Below are positions 1 to 6,535 of a stretch of DNA of 16,822 nt, piece after piece. This DNA comes from an uncultured Verrucomicrobiota bacterium (lineage in GTDB: Bacteria > Verrucomicrobiota > Verrucomicrobiia > Methylacidiphilales > Verrucolacustridaceae). The position numbers were made by a program, and so were the translations under genes. The stretch lies in contig CAIVGD010000109.1 in assembly GCA_903905395.1 (NCBI GenBank), positions 1-16,822 of the forward strand, given 5' to 3'. The notes beneath the pieces were generated by a model, which worked only from the letters and a program-made list of their open reading frames with translations, was not told where the DNA came from and searched no databases. How positions within the stretch are numbered: the stretch's first letter is position 1; each line of letters begins with the position of its first letter.

Positions 1-1464
1 AAAACGCTCACGGCGGCGATGCTCATTGGATTGATGTTGGGTGCGGGATGCATGGCTTCACCGGGCGATGAGTCGCGCGGGTCTTTGGTGCGGGTGCGGG
101 CTTCGATTCAGCCTTTCGATCAGTTCCGGCCGTGGCAAAAGAAGGCTCCTTTCGGTCTGAACGGGACGGGGGTGGTCTTGCCGGGAGGAAAAGTGTTGGC
201 GACCGCCGCGCTAGTGGCCAACCGGACGGAGGTGGGGTTGGAGAAACCCGGATCGGCGGAAAAGTGTGCGGCGGAGGTGGAGGCTATCGATTACGAGGCG
301 AATCTGGCTCTTTTGAAGCCGACGGATCCGGAATTTCTTCGAGGCTTCGCGGGAGTTGGGATGGGGCCGGCTTTGCGTTCCGGAGACACCGCGGAGGTTT
401 GGCAGTTGGAACGCAATGGCGAGATGTTGCGCAATCAGGCGGAGATTCTTTCGGCGGGAGTCGGCCGATATCCTTCGGATGAGGCGGGTTTTCTGTTGTA
501 TGGGGTGCGAGTGTCCCTGCCGAAAAGGGATGACAGTTATACCTTGCCGTTGATGCGGAATGGTCAACTTGCAGGAATGATGATGGGGTATGACCGGGAT
601 TCGCAAGAGGGGACGGCGATTCCCGTGCCGATGATTGAACATTTTCTCAAAGATGCGGCGGACGGAAAGTACGAGGGTTTTCCAACGCTGGGAGTGAACT
701 GGACGAACTTGCGTGATCCGAATTTACGGGAAGAGGTGTTGGCCCCGAAGTCGGGAGGAATTCTTTTGACGCGGGTCAATCCGAGGGGAACGGCGGCTCG
801 GGCAGGGCTCAAGGAGGGCGATGTTCTTCTTTCGGTGGATGGTTTTAAATTGGACGAAGATGGAAATTATCGGGATTCCCTTTACGGTCCGACCTCGGTG
901 GGGAATCTGGTCCGGACTCGTCCCACGGTGGGGGCACCGGCAAAATTTCGTGTTTCACGACAAGGAAAAGAGATGGATTTTGCGGGGATCTACGATCGGA
1001 GAGCACGTGACGAAGTGGCGATCCCCACCCTGCAGTTTGACACGGCACCGAGATACATGGTGATCGGCGGGTTGGTTTTTCAAGAGCTTACGGGGACGTA
1101 CTTGCAGGAGTGGGGCGACAAGTGGACGGAGCGGGCGCCGCAGAGGTTGGTGGGACTTTTCACTTTCCAACAGGAGCTGAGACCTGATCCGGAGGAGAAG
1201 GTTGTGTTTTTGAGTCAGGTTCTGCCCTCGGCGATGACTTTGGGTTATCAGCACTTGTCCGGGCTCGTGCTGGAGAGCTTGAACGGGAAGAAAATTCACA
1301 ATCTGAACGATCTCGCTGGTGTGGTGGACTGTGCCAAGGAGGGGGATCTGATTTTTGAATTCATGGATGATCCGGGAAGGCTGGTGCTGGATGCGGCAGA
1401 AGTTCAATCAGGAGGGGAGAAGTTGGGGAAGGCGTATGGATTGCCGTCATTGCGAAGATTGTAG
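1..1464 (+). CDS. Exported HtrA-fold PDZ protein, protease-dead, 5' end cut by window
   Basis: The reading frame is open from base 1; the first ATG is at 19 (481 aa from there). A start at 19 would lack a charged n-region, whereas the upstream codons (K-T-L-T-A-A) extend a hydrophobic signal segment ending near GAGCMA, so the true start is probably outside the window. Residue numbers are from the ATG at 19. A chymotrypsin/HtrA-like domain spans about 45-215 (GTGVVLPGGKVLATA, NLALLKP, NGQLAGMMMG). A clear PDZ domain spans about 235-325 (GGILLTRV, AARAGLKEGDVLLSVDG), and a second PDZ-like region with a C-terminal RLVLD segment spans about 390-465, recalling Deg proteases of the DEG9 type. The triad appears lost: Ala64 where His is expected, Asn95 where Asp is expected, and no GNSGG motif (the region reads DSYTL). 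It is probably a periplasmic or envelope scaffold or chaperone rather than a protease. Its stop overlaps the next start by one base (TAGTG). Confidence 0.8.
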   Translation, partial: KTLTAAMLIGLMLGAGCMASPGDESRGSLVRVRASIQPFDQFRPWQKKAPFGLNGTGVVLPGGKVLATAALVANRTEVGLEKPGSAEKCAAEVEAIDYEANLALLKPTDPEFLRGFAGVGMGPALRSGDTAEVWQLERNGEMLRNQAEILSAGVGRYPSDEAGFLLYGVRVSLPKRDDSYTLPLMRNGQLAGMMMGYDRDSQEGTAIPVPMIEHFLKDAADGKYEGFPTLGVNWTNLRDPNLREEVLAPKSGGILLTRVNPRGTAARAGLKEGDVLLSVDGFKLDEDGNYRDSLYGPTSVGNLVRTRPTVGAPAKFRVSRQGKEMDFAGIYDRRARDEVAIPTLQFDTAPRYMVIGGLVFQELTGTYLQEWGDKWTERAPQRLVGLFTFQQELRPDPEEKVVFLSQVLPSAMTLGYQHLSGLVLESLNGKKIHNLNDLAGVVDCAKEGDLIFEFMDDPGRLVLDAAEVQSGGEKLGKAYGLPSLRRL

Positions 1465-2162
1465 TGGGGACAAGGGTGCGAATGCTGGCAAGGCGTTTGA
1501 GTGGATGGGCGGTGTTTGATCTCGATGGGACCTTGGTGGACACATTGGGGGATATTGCTTCTGCCCTGAACAGGGTTCTGCAAAAACACGATCGGGAAAG
1601 TTTGCCAAAGGAGGAGGTGAAGGATCTGGTGGGGAAAGGCCCGCGAATTCTGGTTGAGAGAGCGTGGATCCGAACGGGGCGGGAAGCGGAGGCCGGTCGG
1701 CTGGGGAATTTCACGAGGGAATACTTGGCGGAATATTTGGCCAATCCGAAGGGAAAGAGCCGACCTTTTCCTGGCGTTGAAGATGGTTTACAGCGGCTGA
1801 TTTTGAGGGGGTGGAAGTTGGGAGTTTGTACGAATAAGGATGGAGTTGCGGCGAGGGCTCTGATCCGAGAGTTGGGATGGGATCGATGGATCCGAGTGGT
1901 GGTGAGCGGCGGTGAGACGGTTCGAAAACCGGATGCGCGACCTTTGCGTTGGGCGCTGGACCAATTACGGGCGGGCAGGGGGAGGCATCTTTATGTGGGG
2001 GATAGTGGGATCGACATGGAAACGGCGAGAAATGCGGGGGTCGAGGGGGTTTTTCTTGGTTATGGCTATGGTCGAGCAAACGGGATGGAGGATCGGTTCT
2101 TTTCGTCGGCCGTGGAGATGTTTTCGTGGATGGCGCGCTCTGGACCCGGGGTTTGTGTTTAG
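1464..2162 (+). CDS. gph: HAD-superfamily phosphatase, phosphoglycolate phosphatase type
   Basis: This 232-aa cytoplasmic HAD hydrolase carries the full motif set. Motif I is FDLDGTLVDT, with nucleophile Asp19 and acid/base Asp21. Motif II is Thr123 in CTNKD, motif III is Lys155 in VRKPD, and motif IV is GDSGID at 179-184. The helical cap between motifs I and II is the size usual for Gph/PpaX proteins. The likely reaction is dephosphorylation of 2-phosphoglycolate, a by-product of oxidative DNA damage repair and oxygenase side reactions; pyrophosphatase (PpaX) or another small phosphate ester is possible. The GTG start at 1464 overlaps the stop of the upstream PDZ gene, suggesting translational coupling. 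An ATG at 1482 is the alternative start and would remove only six residues ahead of motif I. Neither start has a strong Shine-Dalgarno sequence. Confidence 0.85.
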   Translation: MGTRVRMLARRLSGWAVFDLDGTLVDTLGDIASALNRVLQKHDRESLPKEEVKDLVGKGPRILVERAWIRTGREAEAGRLGNFTREYLAEYLANPKGKSRPFPGVEDGLQRLILRGWKLGVCTNKDGVAARALIRELGWDRWIRVVVSGGETVRKPDARPLRWALDQLRAGRGRHLYVGDSGIDMETARNAGVEGVFLGYGYGRANGMEDRFFSSAVEMFSWMARSGPGVCV

Positions 2163-2229
2163 AGGATGAGCTGGGGGAATGATTTTGGATTGAGGAAATG
2201 AGAGCGGAGGACTGTGAGCGATGTGAGGT

Positions 2230-2257
2230 GGGTATCCTGCCCGCCGTCAGGATATCC
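2230..2257. terminator. Terminator-like hairpin between convergent genes
   Basis: Bases 2230-2239 (GGGTATCCTG) pair with 2248-2257 (CAGGATATCC) as a 10-bp stem with one G-T wobble and an 8-base loop. It lies in the 97-base gap between the phosphatase and the convergent lipoyl-transfer gene and ends three bases before the latter's stop codon. The following ATTTAT is only a weak T tract, so intrinsic termination is plausible but not certain. It could instead be a copy of a dispersed palindromic repeat. Confidence 0.4.
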
Positions 2258-2259
2258 AT

Positions 2260-2934
2260 TTATCGGCAATAATTCCATTCCCGCGTAGCGTAGCGGGTGG
2301 ATTCAAGTTCTGCCGCGGATCGAAGCTCCTCAGGGGAGATAGAGGATGGTTCCATGGATGTACCGAGACATTTTCCGAGTTTTTGGATGATTTGATCAGG
2401 CAGGGATAGGGGAATCGGGTCAGGCAGAAGTATGCTCCCTTGATGGAGGCATCCTTGTTTCGTGCGGCGTTGGGCGGCGCCGGCTAATTTTTTTTCCGCA
2501 GAATCAAGAACATCCGCGGGCACTGGCTTTAAGAAACAGGAGGGATCATCTTTCTGGGGTTGAGCGGTGGCAAGATGGCAGGAGATCCCGCAGGCGGTCA
2601 GGGCTTCCGCCACGGCTTGGTGGATTTTTAGGTAGGAGGGAAGTGTGCCAGCGGTAGTGAGGGGATGATCGGCGGGCAAAACCAGCGTGTAGGTCAGATC
2701 CCGACCGTGTTCGACCAATCCTCCTCCAGTGTAGCGACGCACAAAAGTGCGGCCCTCTTTGAGCAGGGAGGATTTTTGAAAATAACCGAGAGAGACGCAG
2801 GGGACATCCCATTCGTAGATTCGGAGAACAGGTTGGGTGACGTGACGCAACAGAGCCTCGTCCACTGCCATATTTCTGGCGGGTGAAGATTTTCCATTTT
2901 GGATGAGGCGGCCGAACGAGAGGGCGGAAGGCAT
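2260..2934 (-). CDS. Lipoate/octanoate transferase family protein (LplA/LipM, BPL_LplA_LipB fold)
   Basis: This 224-aa cytoplasmic protein belongs to the biotin/lipoate protein ligase fold. The signature RRYTGGGLVEHG lies at 66-77, the conserved Lys149 is in KKLAGAAQRR, and a HQGSILL strand follows at 164-170. A cysteine at 133 in a CF motif occupies the region where LipM-type octanoyltransferases carry their catalytic cysteine, which ATP-dependent LplA ligases lack. This suggests octanoyl transfer from acyl-ACP to lipoyl domains (GcvH, E2 subunits) rather than salvage of free lipoate. It is shorter than typical LipM (about 275-280 aa) and has no separate C-terminal domain. It is transcribed divergently from the small lipoprotein gene with a 72-base gap. 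I would call the family with confidence but leave LipM versus LplA open. Confidence 0.8.
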   Translation of the reverse strand: MPSALSFGRLIQNGKSSPARNMAVDEALLRHVTQPVLRIYEWDVPCVSLGYFQKSSLLKEGRTFVRRYTGGGLVEHGRDLTYTLVLPADHPLTTAGTLPSYLKIHQAVAEALTACGISCHLATAQPQKDDPSCFLKPVPADVLDSAEKKLAGAAQRRTKQGCLHQGSILLPDPIPLSLPDQIIQKLGKCLGTSMEPSSISPEELRSAAELESTRYATREWNYCR

Positions 2935-3006
2935 TCATCTAAACTGCGAAAAGATCATGCGAAGGGCAAGGGTTGCAAACAGGCGGTGGGTTGCTAGCTG
3001 AGAGTG

Positions 3007-3276
3007 ATGAGAACTCTTGTTTTGATCCTCTCCGTGGTGGGTGCCTTGAGTTTGGGCGGTTGTGCCGGCACGGGAAGTCGGGATGCGGGCCTTGCCATGG
3101 TGCTTTCCGATGTTCCGCTAAAGGAGGCTGGGCCCAATCAAGTGACGCCAGCCTCTTCGACCTTGCACCGTGGCGATCGGGTGAGTGTGCGCCGGGTGAT
3201 CGGCGAATATGCGGAAGTGGAGACGATGGATCGGCGACGTGGGTATGTGCCGACCGCTGTCTTGGAAGATCAGTAA
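3007..3276 (+). CDS. Small lipoprotein with SH3-like domain
   Basis: This 89-aa protein begins MRTLVLIL and has a short type II signal peptide ending in a lipobox LGGC, with Cys19 as the expected lipidated residue. The mature part reads like a single bacterial SH3 domain: a leading polar segment, then LHRGDRVSVRRVIGEYAEVET and a closing RGYVPTAVL strand (about residues 52-86), the usual pattern for ligand or cell-wall-associated SH3b modules. I chose the ATG at 3007 over the GTG at 3004 because it puts Arg directly at the N-terminus of the signal peptide. No specific function can be assigned; envelope anchoring or peptidoglycan binding is inference. The TPP riboswitch of thiC starts about 45 bases after its stop. 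Confidence 0.65.
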   Translation: MRTLVLILSVVGALSLGGCAGTGSRDAGLAMVLSDVPLKEAGPNQVTPASSTLHRGDRVSVRRVIGEYAEVETMDRRRGYVPTAVLEDQ

Positions 3277-3320
3277 CTCTGGAAAAGTACTGGAACGAGG
3301 CCACCGAAGAGTTAGGCTTG

Positions 3321-3416
3321 TCGTGCGGGGAGTCCGGCCGGCCGGGCTGAGAGTCGGGAACCATGGTCCCGAGACCCTTAGAACCTGAAGCGGATCATGC
3401 CGCCGGAGGGATATGG
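3321..3416 (+). promoter_or_regulatory. TPP riboswitch (THI element) controlling thiC
   Basis: The conserved THI-box landmarks occur in order: GGGGAGTCC at the 5' side of the aptamer, CTGAGA at 3347-3352, ACCCTTAGAACCTGA at 3374-3388, and GGATCATGCC running to AGGGA ending at 3411. Between CTGAGA and ACCC is an additional hairpin (TCGGGA at 3354-3359 with TCCCGA at 3367-3372), matching the facultative stem known from many THI elements. A closing P1 helix is weak: 3321-3325 can pair with 3412-3416 using several G-U pairs. The thiC ribosome-binding site lies about 40 bases after the aptamer. There is no clear intrinsic terminator with a T tract in between, so I infer control of translation initiation by sequestration of the ribosome-binding site, with TPP repressing ThiC synthesis. 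Confidence 0.93.
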
Positions 3417-3450
3417 GCGTACCTATTCCCTTGGCGATTCGTGGAAGGGA

Positions 3451-3456
3451 AAGGAG
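3451..3456 (+). promoter_or_regulatory. Ribosome-binding site that fixes the thiC start
   Basis: AAGGAG sits four bases before the ATG at 3461. The upstream in-frame ATG at 3413 lies at the 3' edge of the riboswitch and has no such site, so 3461 is the start. Confidence 0.8.
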
Positions 3457-3460
3457 CAGA

Positions 3461-5353
3461 ATGAGCGCCAGCACGAAAGCATCGAAGATCGAAGAAGCCG
3501 AACCCCTCGAGGGAACACGTCGAGTTTATCTGACGGGATCGCGCCATGATTTACAGATTCCTTTCCGCGAAATCGAACTCCAACCCACCCGCCTGCCAGA
3601 TGGAACGCTCCAGCCCAACGATCCGGTGCGTGTTTACGACACCAGCGGCGCTTGGGGCGACCCACAATTTCATGGCGATGTCCGAAAAGGCGTGCCCGCG
3701 ATACGTTCCGTCTGGATCGAGGAGCGAAAGGATACGGAGACCTACCATGGGCGTGAGGTGTTACCCGGGGACAATGGACAACGCAACGGGAACGGATCTG
3801 TAGCCGAACAGTTTCCTGGAGCGAAACGCAGTCCACTCCGTGCGAAAAAAGGATCCGTTTCCCAACTTAACTACGCGAAGAAGGGGCTGATTACTCCGGA
3901 GATGGAGTTCATTGCCATCCGAGAAAATACGAAACTTCAGGCCGTCCGCGAAGGATTGGAGATGTCGCAGGACGTATCGCGGGAAGATCTCCGTTTTCAG
4001 CATCCAGGTCAGCCGTGGGGTGCGGCCATTCCAAACGAGATCACGCCTGAGTTTGTCCGATCCGAGGTGGCTCGTGGACGGGCGATAATCCCAGCCAATA
4101 TTAATCATCCCGAGCTCGAGCCGATGATCATCGGCCGAAACTTTCTCGTGAAGATCAACGCCAATATCGGAAATAGTGCCGTGGCCTCGTCAATAGAAGA
4201 GGAGGTGGAGAAACTTCGTTGGTCTATCCGGTGGGGAGCAGACACGGTGATGGATCTTTCGACAGGTCAAAAAATTCACCAGACCCGGGAATGGATTTTA
4301 CGAAACTCCCCCGTGCCGATTGGGACAGTGCCGATTTATCAAGCCTTGGAAAAGGTGGGGGGAATAGCGGAGGATCTGACTTGGGGGATTTTTCGCGATA
4401 CCTTGATCGAACAGGCGGAGCAGGGGGTGGATTACTTTACGATTCATGCTGGAGTATTGTTGAGATTCATTCCAATGACGGCCAAACGAATGACTGGAAT
4501 AGTCAGTCGCGGTGGCTCGATTATGGCAAAATGGTGTCTCTCGCATCATCGGGAGAATTTCTTATTCACTCACTGGGGCGATATCTGCGATATCATGGCA
4601 GCGTACGACATCAGCTTTTCGATCGGGGACGGTCTTCGGCCCGGTTCCTTGGCCGATGCGAACGACGAGGCGCAGTTTGGTGAGCTGAAGGCGCAGGGTG
4701 ACTTGACTAAGCAGGCTTGGGAACGCGGAGTGCAGGTGATGAATGAGGGGCCGGGGCATGTGCCGATGCATCTCATTCAGGAAAACATGGAGAAACAGTT
4801 GGAATGGTGTCACGAAGCGCCGTTTTACACCTTGGGGCCGCTGACAACCGATATTGCGCCGGGGTACGATCACATCACATCGGCGATCGGAGCGGCGATG
4901 ATCGGTTGGTACGGCTGTGCGATGCTCTGTTATGTGACTCCGAAGGAGCATTTGGGATTGCCGAATCGAGACGACGTGAAAGCGGGGGTAGTTGCGTATA
5001 AGATTGCGGCGCACGCGGCGGATTTAGCGAAGGGCCATCCAGCGGCGCAGTACCGCGACAATGCTTTGTCGAAGGCACGTTTTGAGTTTCGTTGGAGGGA
5101 TCAGTTTAATCTTGGGTTGGATCCGGTTACGGCTCGGAAATATCACGATGAGACCCTGCCGGCAGAGGGAGCGAAGAGTTCGCATTTCTGTTCGATGTGC
5201 GGCCCCCAGTTCTGCTCGATGAAGATTACGGAGGATGTCAGGAAGTACGCCGTGGAACAGGGACTAAAAGATGAGGAAGCGCTGAGGAAGGGGATGACGG
5301 ATAAATCGAAGGAGTTTGTCCGCAAAGGGGCGAAGATTTACGCAAGGGTCTGA
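3461..5353 (+). CDS. thiC: Phosphomethylpyrimidine synthase ThiC
   Basis: This 630-aa radical SAM enzyme converts 5-aminoimidazole ribotide to 4-amino-5-hydroxymethyl-2-methylpyrimidine phosphate, the pyrimidine branch of thiamine biosynthesis in the cytoplasm. The ThiC-type [4Fe-4S] cluster motif Cys577-x2-Cys580-x4-Cys585 (CSMCGPQFC) is present near the C-terminus. Family blocks such as RVYDTSGAWGDP, MEFIAIREN, GNSAVASSIEEEVEKLRW, GADTVMDLSTG, SIGDGLRPGS, NEGPGHVPMH and TTDIAPGYDHITSAIGAA are intact. Length is normal for the long bacterial form. The start is set by the AAGGAG at 3451 and by the riboswitch upstream. No other thiamine gene follows; the stop is followed within five bases by the left end of the transposable element, so any native downstream terminator or gene has been displaced. 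Confidence 0.97.
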   Translation: MSASTKASKIEEAEPLEGTRRVYLTGSRHDLQIPFREIELQPTRLPDGTLQPNDPVRVYDTSGAWGDPQFHGDVRKGVPAIRSVWIEERKDTETYHGREVLPGDNGQRNGNGSVAEQFPGAKRSPLRAKKGSVSQLNYAKKGLITPEMEFIAIRENTKLQAVREGLEMSQDVSREDLRFQHPGQPWGAAIPNEITPEFVRSEVARGRAIIPANINHPELEPMIIGRNFLVKINANIGNSAVASSIEEEVEKLRWSIRWGADTVMDLSTGQKIHQTREWILRNSPVPIGTVPIYQALEKVGGIAEDLTWGIFRDTLIEQAEQGVDYFTIHAGVLLRFIPMTAKRMTGIVSRGGSIMAKWCLSHHRENFLFTHWGDICDIMAAYDISFSIGDGLRPGSLADANDEAQFGELKAQGDLTKQAWERGVQVMNEGPGHVPMHLIQENMEKQLEWCHEAPFYTLGPLTTDIAPGYDHITSAIGAAMIGWYGCAMLCYVTPKEHLGLPNRDDVKAGVVAYKIAAHAADLAKGHPAAQYRDNALSKARFEFRWRDQFNLGLDPVTARKYHDETLPAEGAKSSHFCSMCGPQFCSMKITEDVRKYAVEQGLKDEEALRKGMTDKSKEFVRKGAKIYARV

Positions 5354-5357
5354 GCGG

Positions 5358-5384
5358 TAAAAAAGGGTCAGTCATATTTTATTG
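5358..5384 (+). repeat. Left terminal repeat of the element
   Basis: The core GGGTCAGTCATATTTTATTG (5365-5384) is preceded by a T and an A-run. It is the reverse complement of the right end apart from a few mismatches. The transposase stop codon (complement of 5368-5370) and its last codons lie within this repeat. Confidence 0.8.
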
Positions 5385-6420
5385 TCTTTTTCAGTTCTTC
5401 CTTCGTTTCACGCAGCCCCCGGTTTTCACCCAGCAGTGCACGTGTTCTGTGTATCTGGTTGCAGCACCAGCTCCGGCTTCCCATTTCCAGCTCCCGTCTG
5501 ATCCAATCCAGTTTCATAGTTGTTTCAGCCTGGATCAGTTCGGCGAGTAGACTTTTTTTAAGGTCGCTCTTCGGGGCTTCCCGCAGTTCGGCAATCGTTG
5601 TCCGAAAGTATTTCAACCCTCCCTGCAGCACTTTTCTCGCGGTCCGCTCATTATGGTCGCGCACATCCTCTCCATGGTAGCCATCAGACTTTTTCCCGGC
5701 TCGTTCCCGGAACTTTCCTGATGCCAATTTGAGCAGTCTCTCGCGAAATCTCTGTGAACCAAAAAACCACCCCCGGCGCAGAGCCGAATGAACCGCCAAA
5801 TCCGGTTTCCCCTGGCCCTCCTGGTAAACCTCCCCCGCCTTTGTGGGGTTCTTCCAGTCCACTCGATCTGCCAGCACCTCCAAATACTCACGCCGTCCGC
5901 GAGGTGAGTCCTCGCATCTGATCACCGAAAATCCCAGTTTCGTCTCCAGCCACTCCGGACGAGCCCGCGCCGCAGAGACGTAATTCCCCACACTGCTCCA
6001 CCGATAACGCTCAAAACCGTCAGCCTCCTTGATCATTCCCGCCCGCACGGGGTTGAGGTGGATGTACTCCATCAGTGCCCGGAAACAGTTGCCCGGCTCC
6101 ACCAAAATCGATTTGTATCGCCCGCCGAAGACATGCCCCCAGAGCCTGTGCCGCGTGTTGATCCGCCGCGTGTAGGCGTTTTGAAGCCATCCCATCCCTA
6201 ACGCGAGGTTGGGCTGGGGGGTTTCCAGTAACAGGTGGTAATGGTTTGTCATCAGCACGTAGGCATGCACCCGGAATCCCGTTCGCCTGCAGGCCTCCCC
6301 CAGCGTCCGCAAAAAGGTGAATCGGTCTCCGTCATCCCTCACGATTGCTTCCCGCCGATCTCCTCTGGCCATCACGTGATACATCGCACCCGCAAACTCA
6401 ATTCTCACTTGCCTTGCCAC
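5368..6420 (-). CDS. REP-associated/IS200-like Y1 tyrosine transposase with C-terminal HTH
   Basis: This 350-aa protein has an N-terminal Y1_Tnp (HUH endonuclease) domain over about residues 1-130. The HUH pair is His60-Tyr-His62 in YVLMTNHYHLLL, and the likely catalytic Tyr83 is in LQNAYTRRIN, followed by GHVFGGRYKSILVE and the YIHLNPVRAGM motif. Such enzymes make a 5'-phosphotyrosine link to single-stranded DNA. It is about twice the size of E. coli RayT. The C-terminal part (about 290-330, ETTMKLDWIRRELEMGSRSW) looks like the helix-turn-helix found in long members of this family. The start is GTG at 6420. The gene ends inside the left terminal repeat. No disabling stop or frameshift is visible. 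Confidence 0.9.
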   Translation of the reverse strand: MARQVRIEFAGAMYHVMARGDRREAIVRDDGDRFTFLRTLGEACRRTGFRVHAYVLMTNHYHLLLETPQPNLALGMGWLQNAYTRRINTRHRLWGHVFGGRYKSILVEPGNCFRALMEYIHLNPVRAGMIKEADGFERYRWSSVGNYVSAARARPEWLETKLGFSVIRCEDSPRGRREYLEVLADRVDWKNPTKAGEVYQEGQGKPDLAVHSALRRGWFFGSQRFRERLLKLASGKFRERAGKKSDGYHGEDVRDHNERTARKVLQGGLKYFRTTIAELREAPKSDLKKSLLAELIQAETTMKLDWIRRELEMGSRSWCCNQIHRTRALLGENRGLRETKEELKKTIKYD

Positions 6421-6451
6421 TCTTCAAACATGTGAGACTCCAATCAGAACG

Positions 6452-6478
6452 CAATAAAAAATGACTGACCCCTTTTAC
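6452..6478 (-). repeat. Right terminal repeat of the element
   Basis: It contains AATAAAAAATGACTGACCCC followed by TTTT. Bases 6452-6476 are identical to 7750-7774, and the whole is the inverted counterpart of 5358-5384. Confidence 0.8.
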
Positions 6479-6535
6479 TTTTAGCGAAGTTTATCGCGTT
6501 GAAGTCCGCCACTCTGCTGGCAATCTCGACGGCTC

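Larger units (their letters stand above)
5358..6478 (-). mobile_element. Y1-transposase insertion element with inverted terminal repeats
   Basis: About 1.12 kb is bounded by imperfect inverted copies of a 27-base terminal sequence (5358-5384 and 6452-6478) and carries one Y1 (HUH) transposase gene on the minus strand. The left boundary falls four bases after the thiC stop codon. I see no clear target-site duplication, as expected for Y1 elements. The transposase gene looks intact, so the element may still be active. Confidence 0.75.

Noticed and set aside
1..60. Lipoprotein signal in the PDZ protein (LGAGC)
   Set aside because: The residue three before Cys is Gly rather than Leu/Val/Ile, so a strict lipobox is not met; an ordinary signal peptide is more likely.
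1711..2259. 182-codon minus-strand open frame opposite the HAD phosphatase
   Set aside because: It is a Ser/Pro/His-rich translation typical of the antisense of a G-rich gene, with no domain, and it conflicts with an intact HAD gene.
3413..3460. In-frame ATG upstream of thiC adding 16 residues
   Set aside because: It lies at the 3' edge of the TPP aptamer without a ribosome-binding site, while the ATG at 3461 has AAGGAG four bases upstream.
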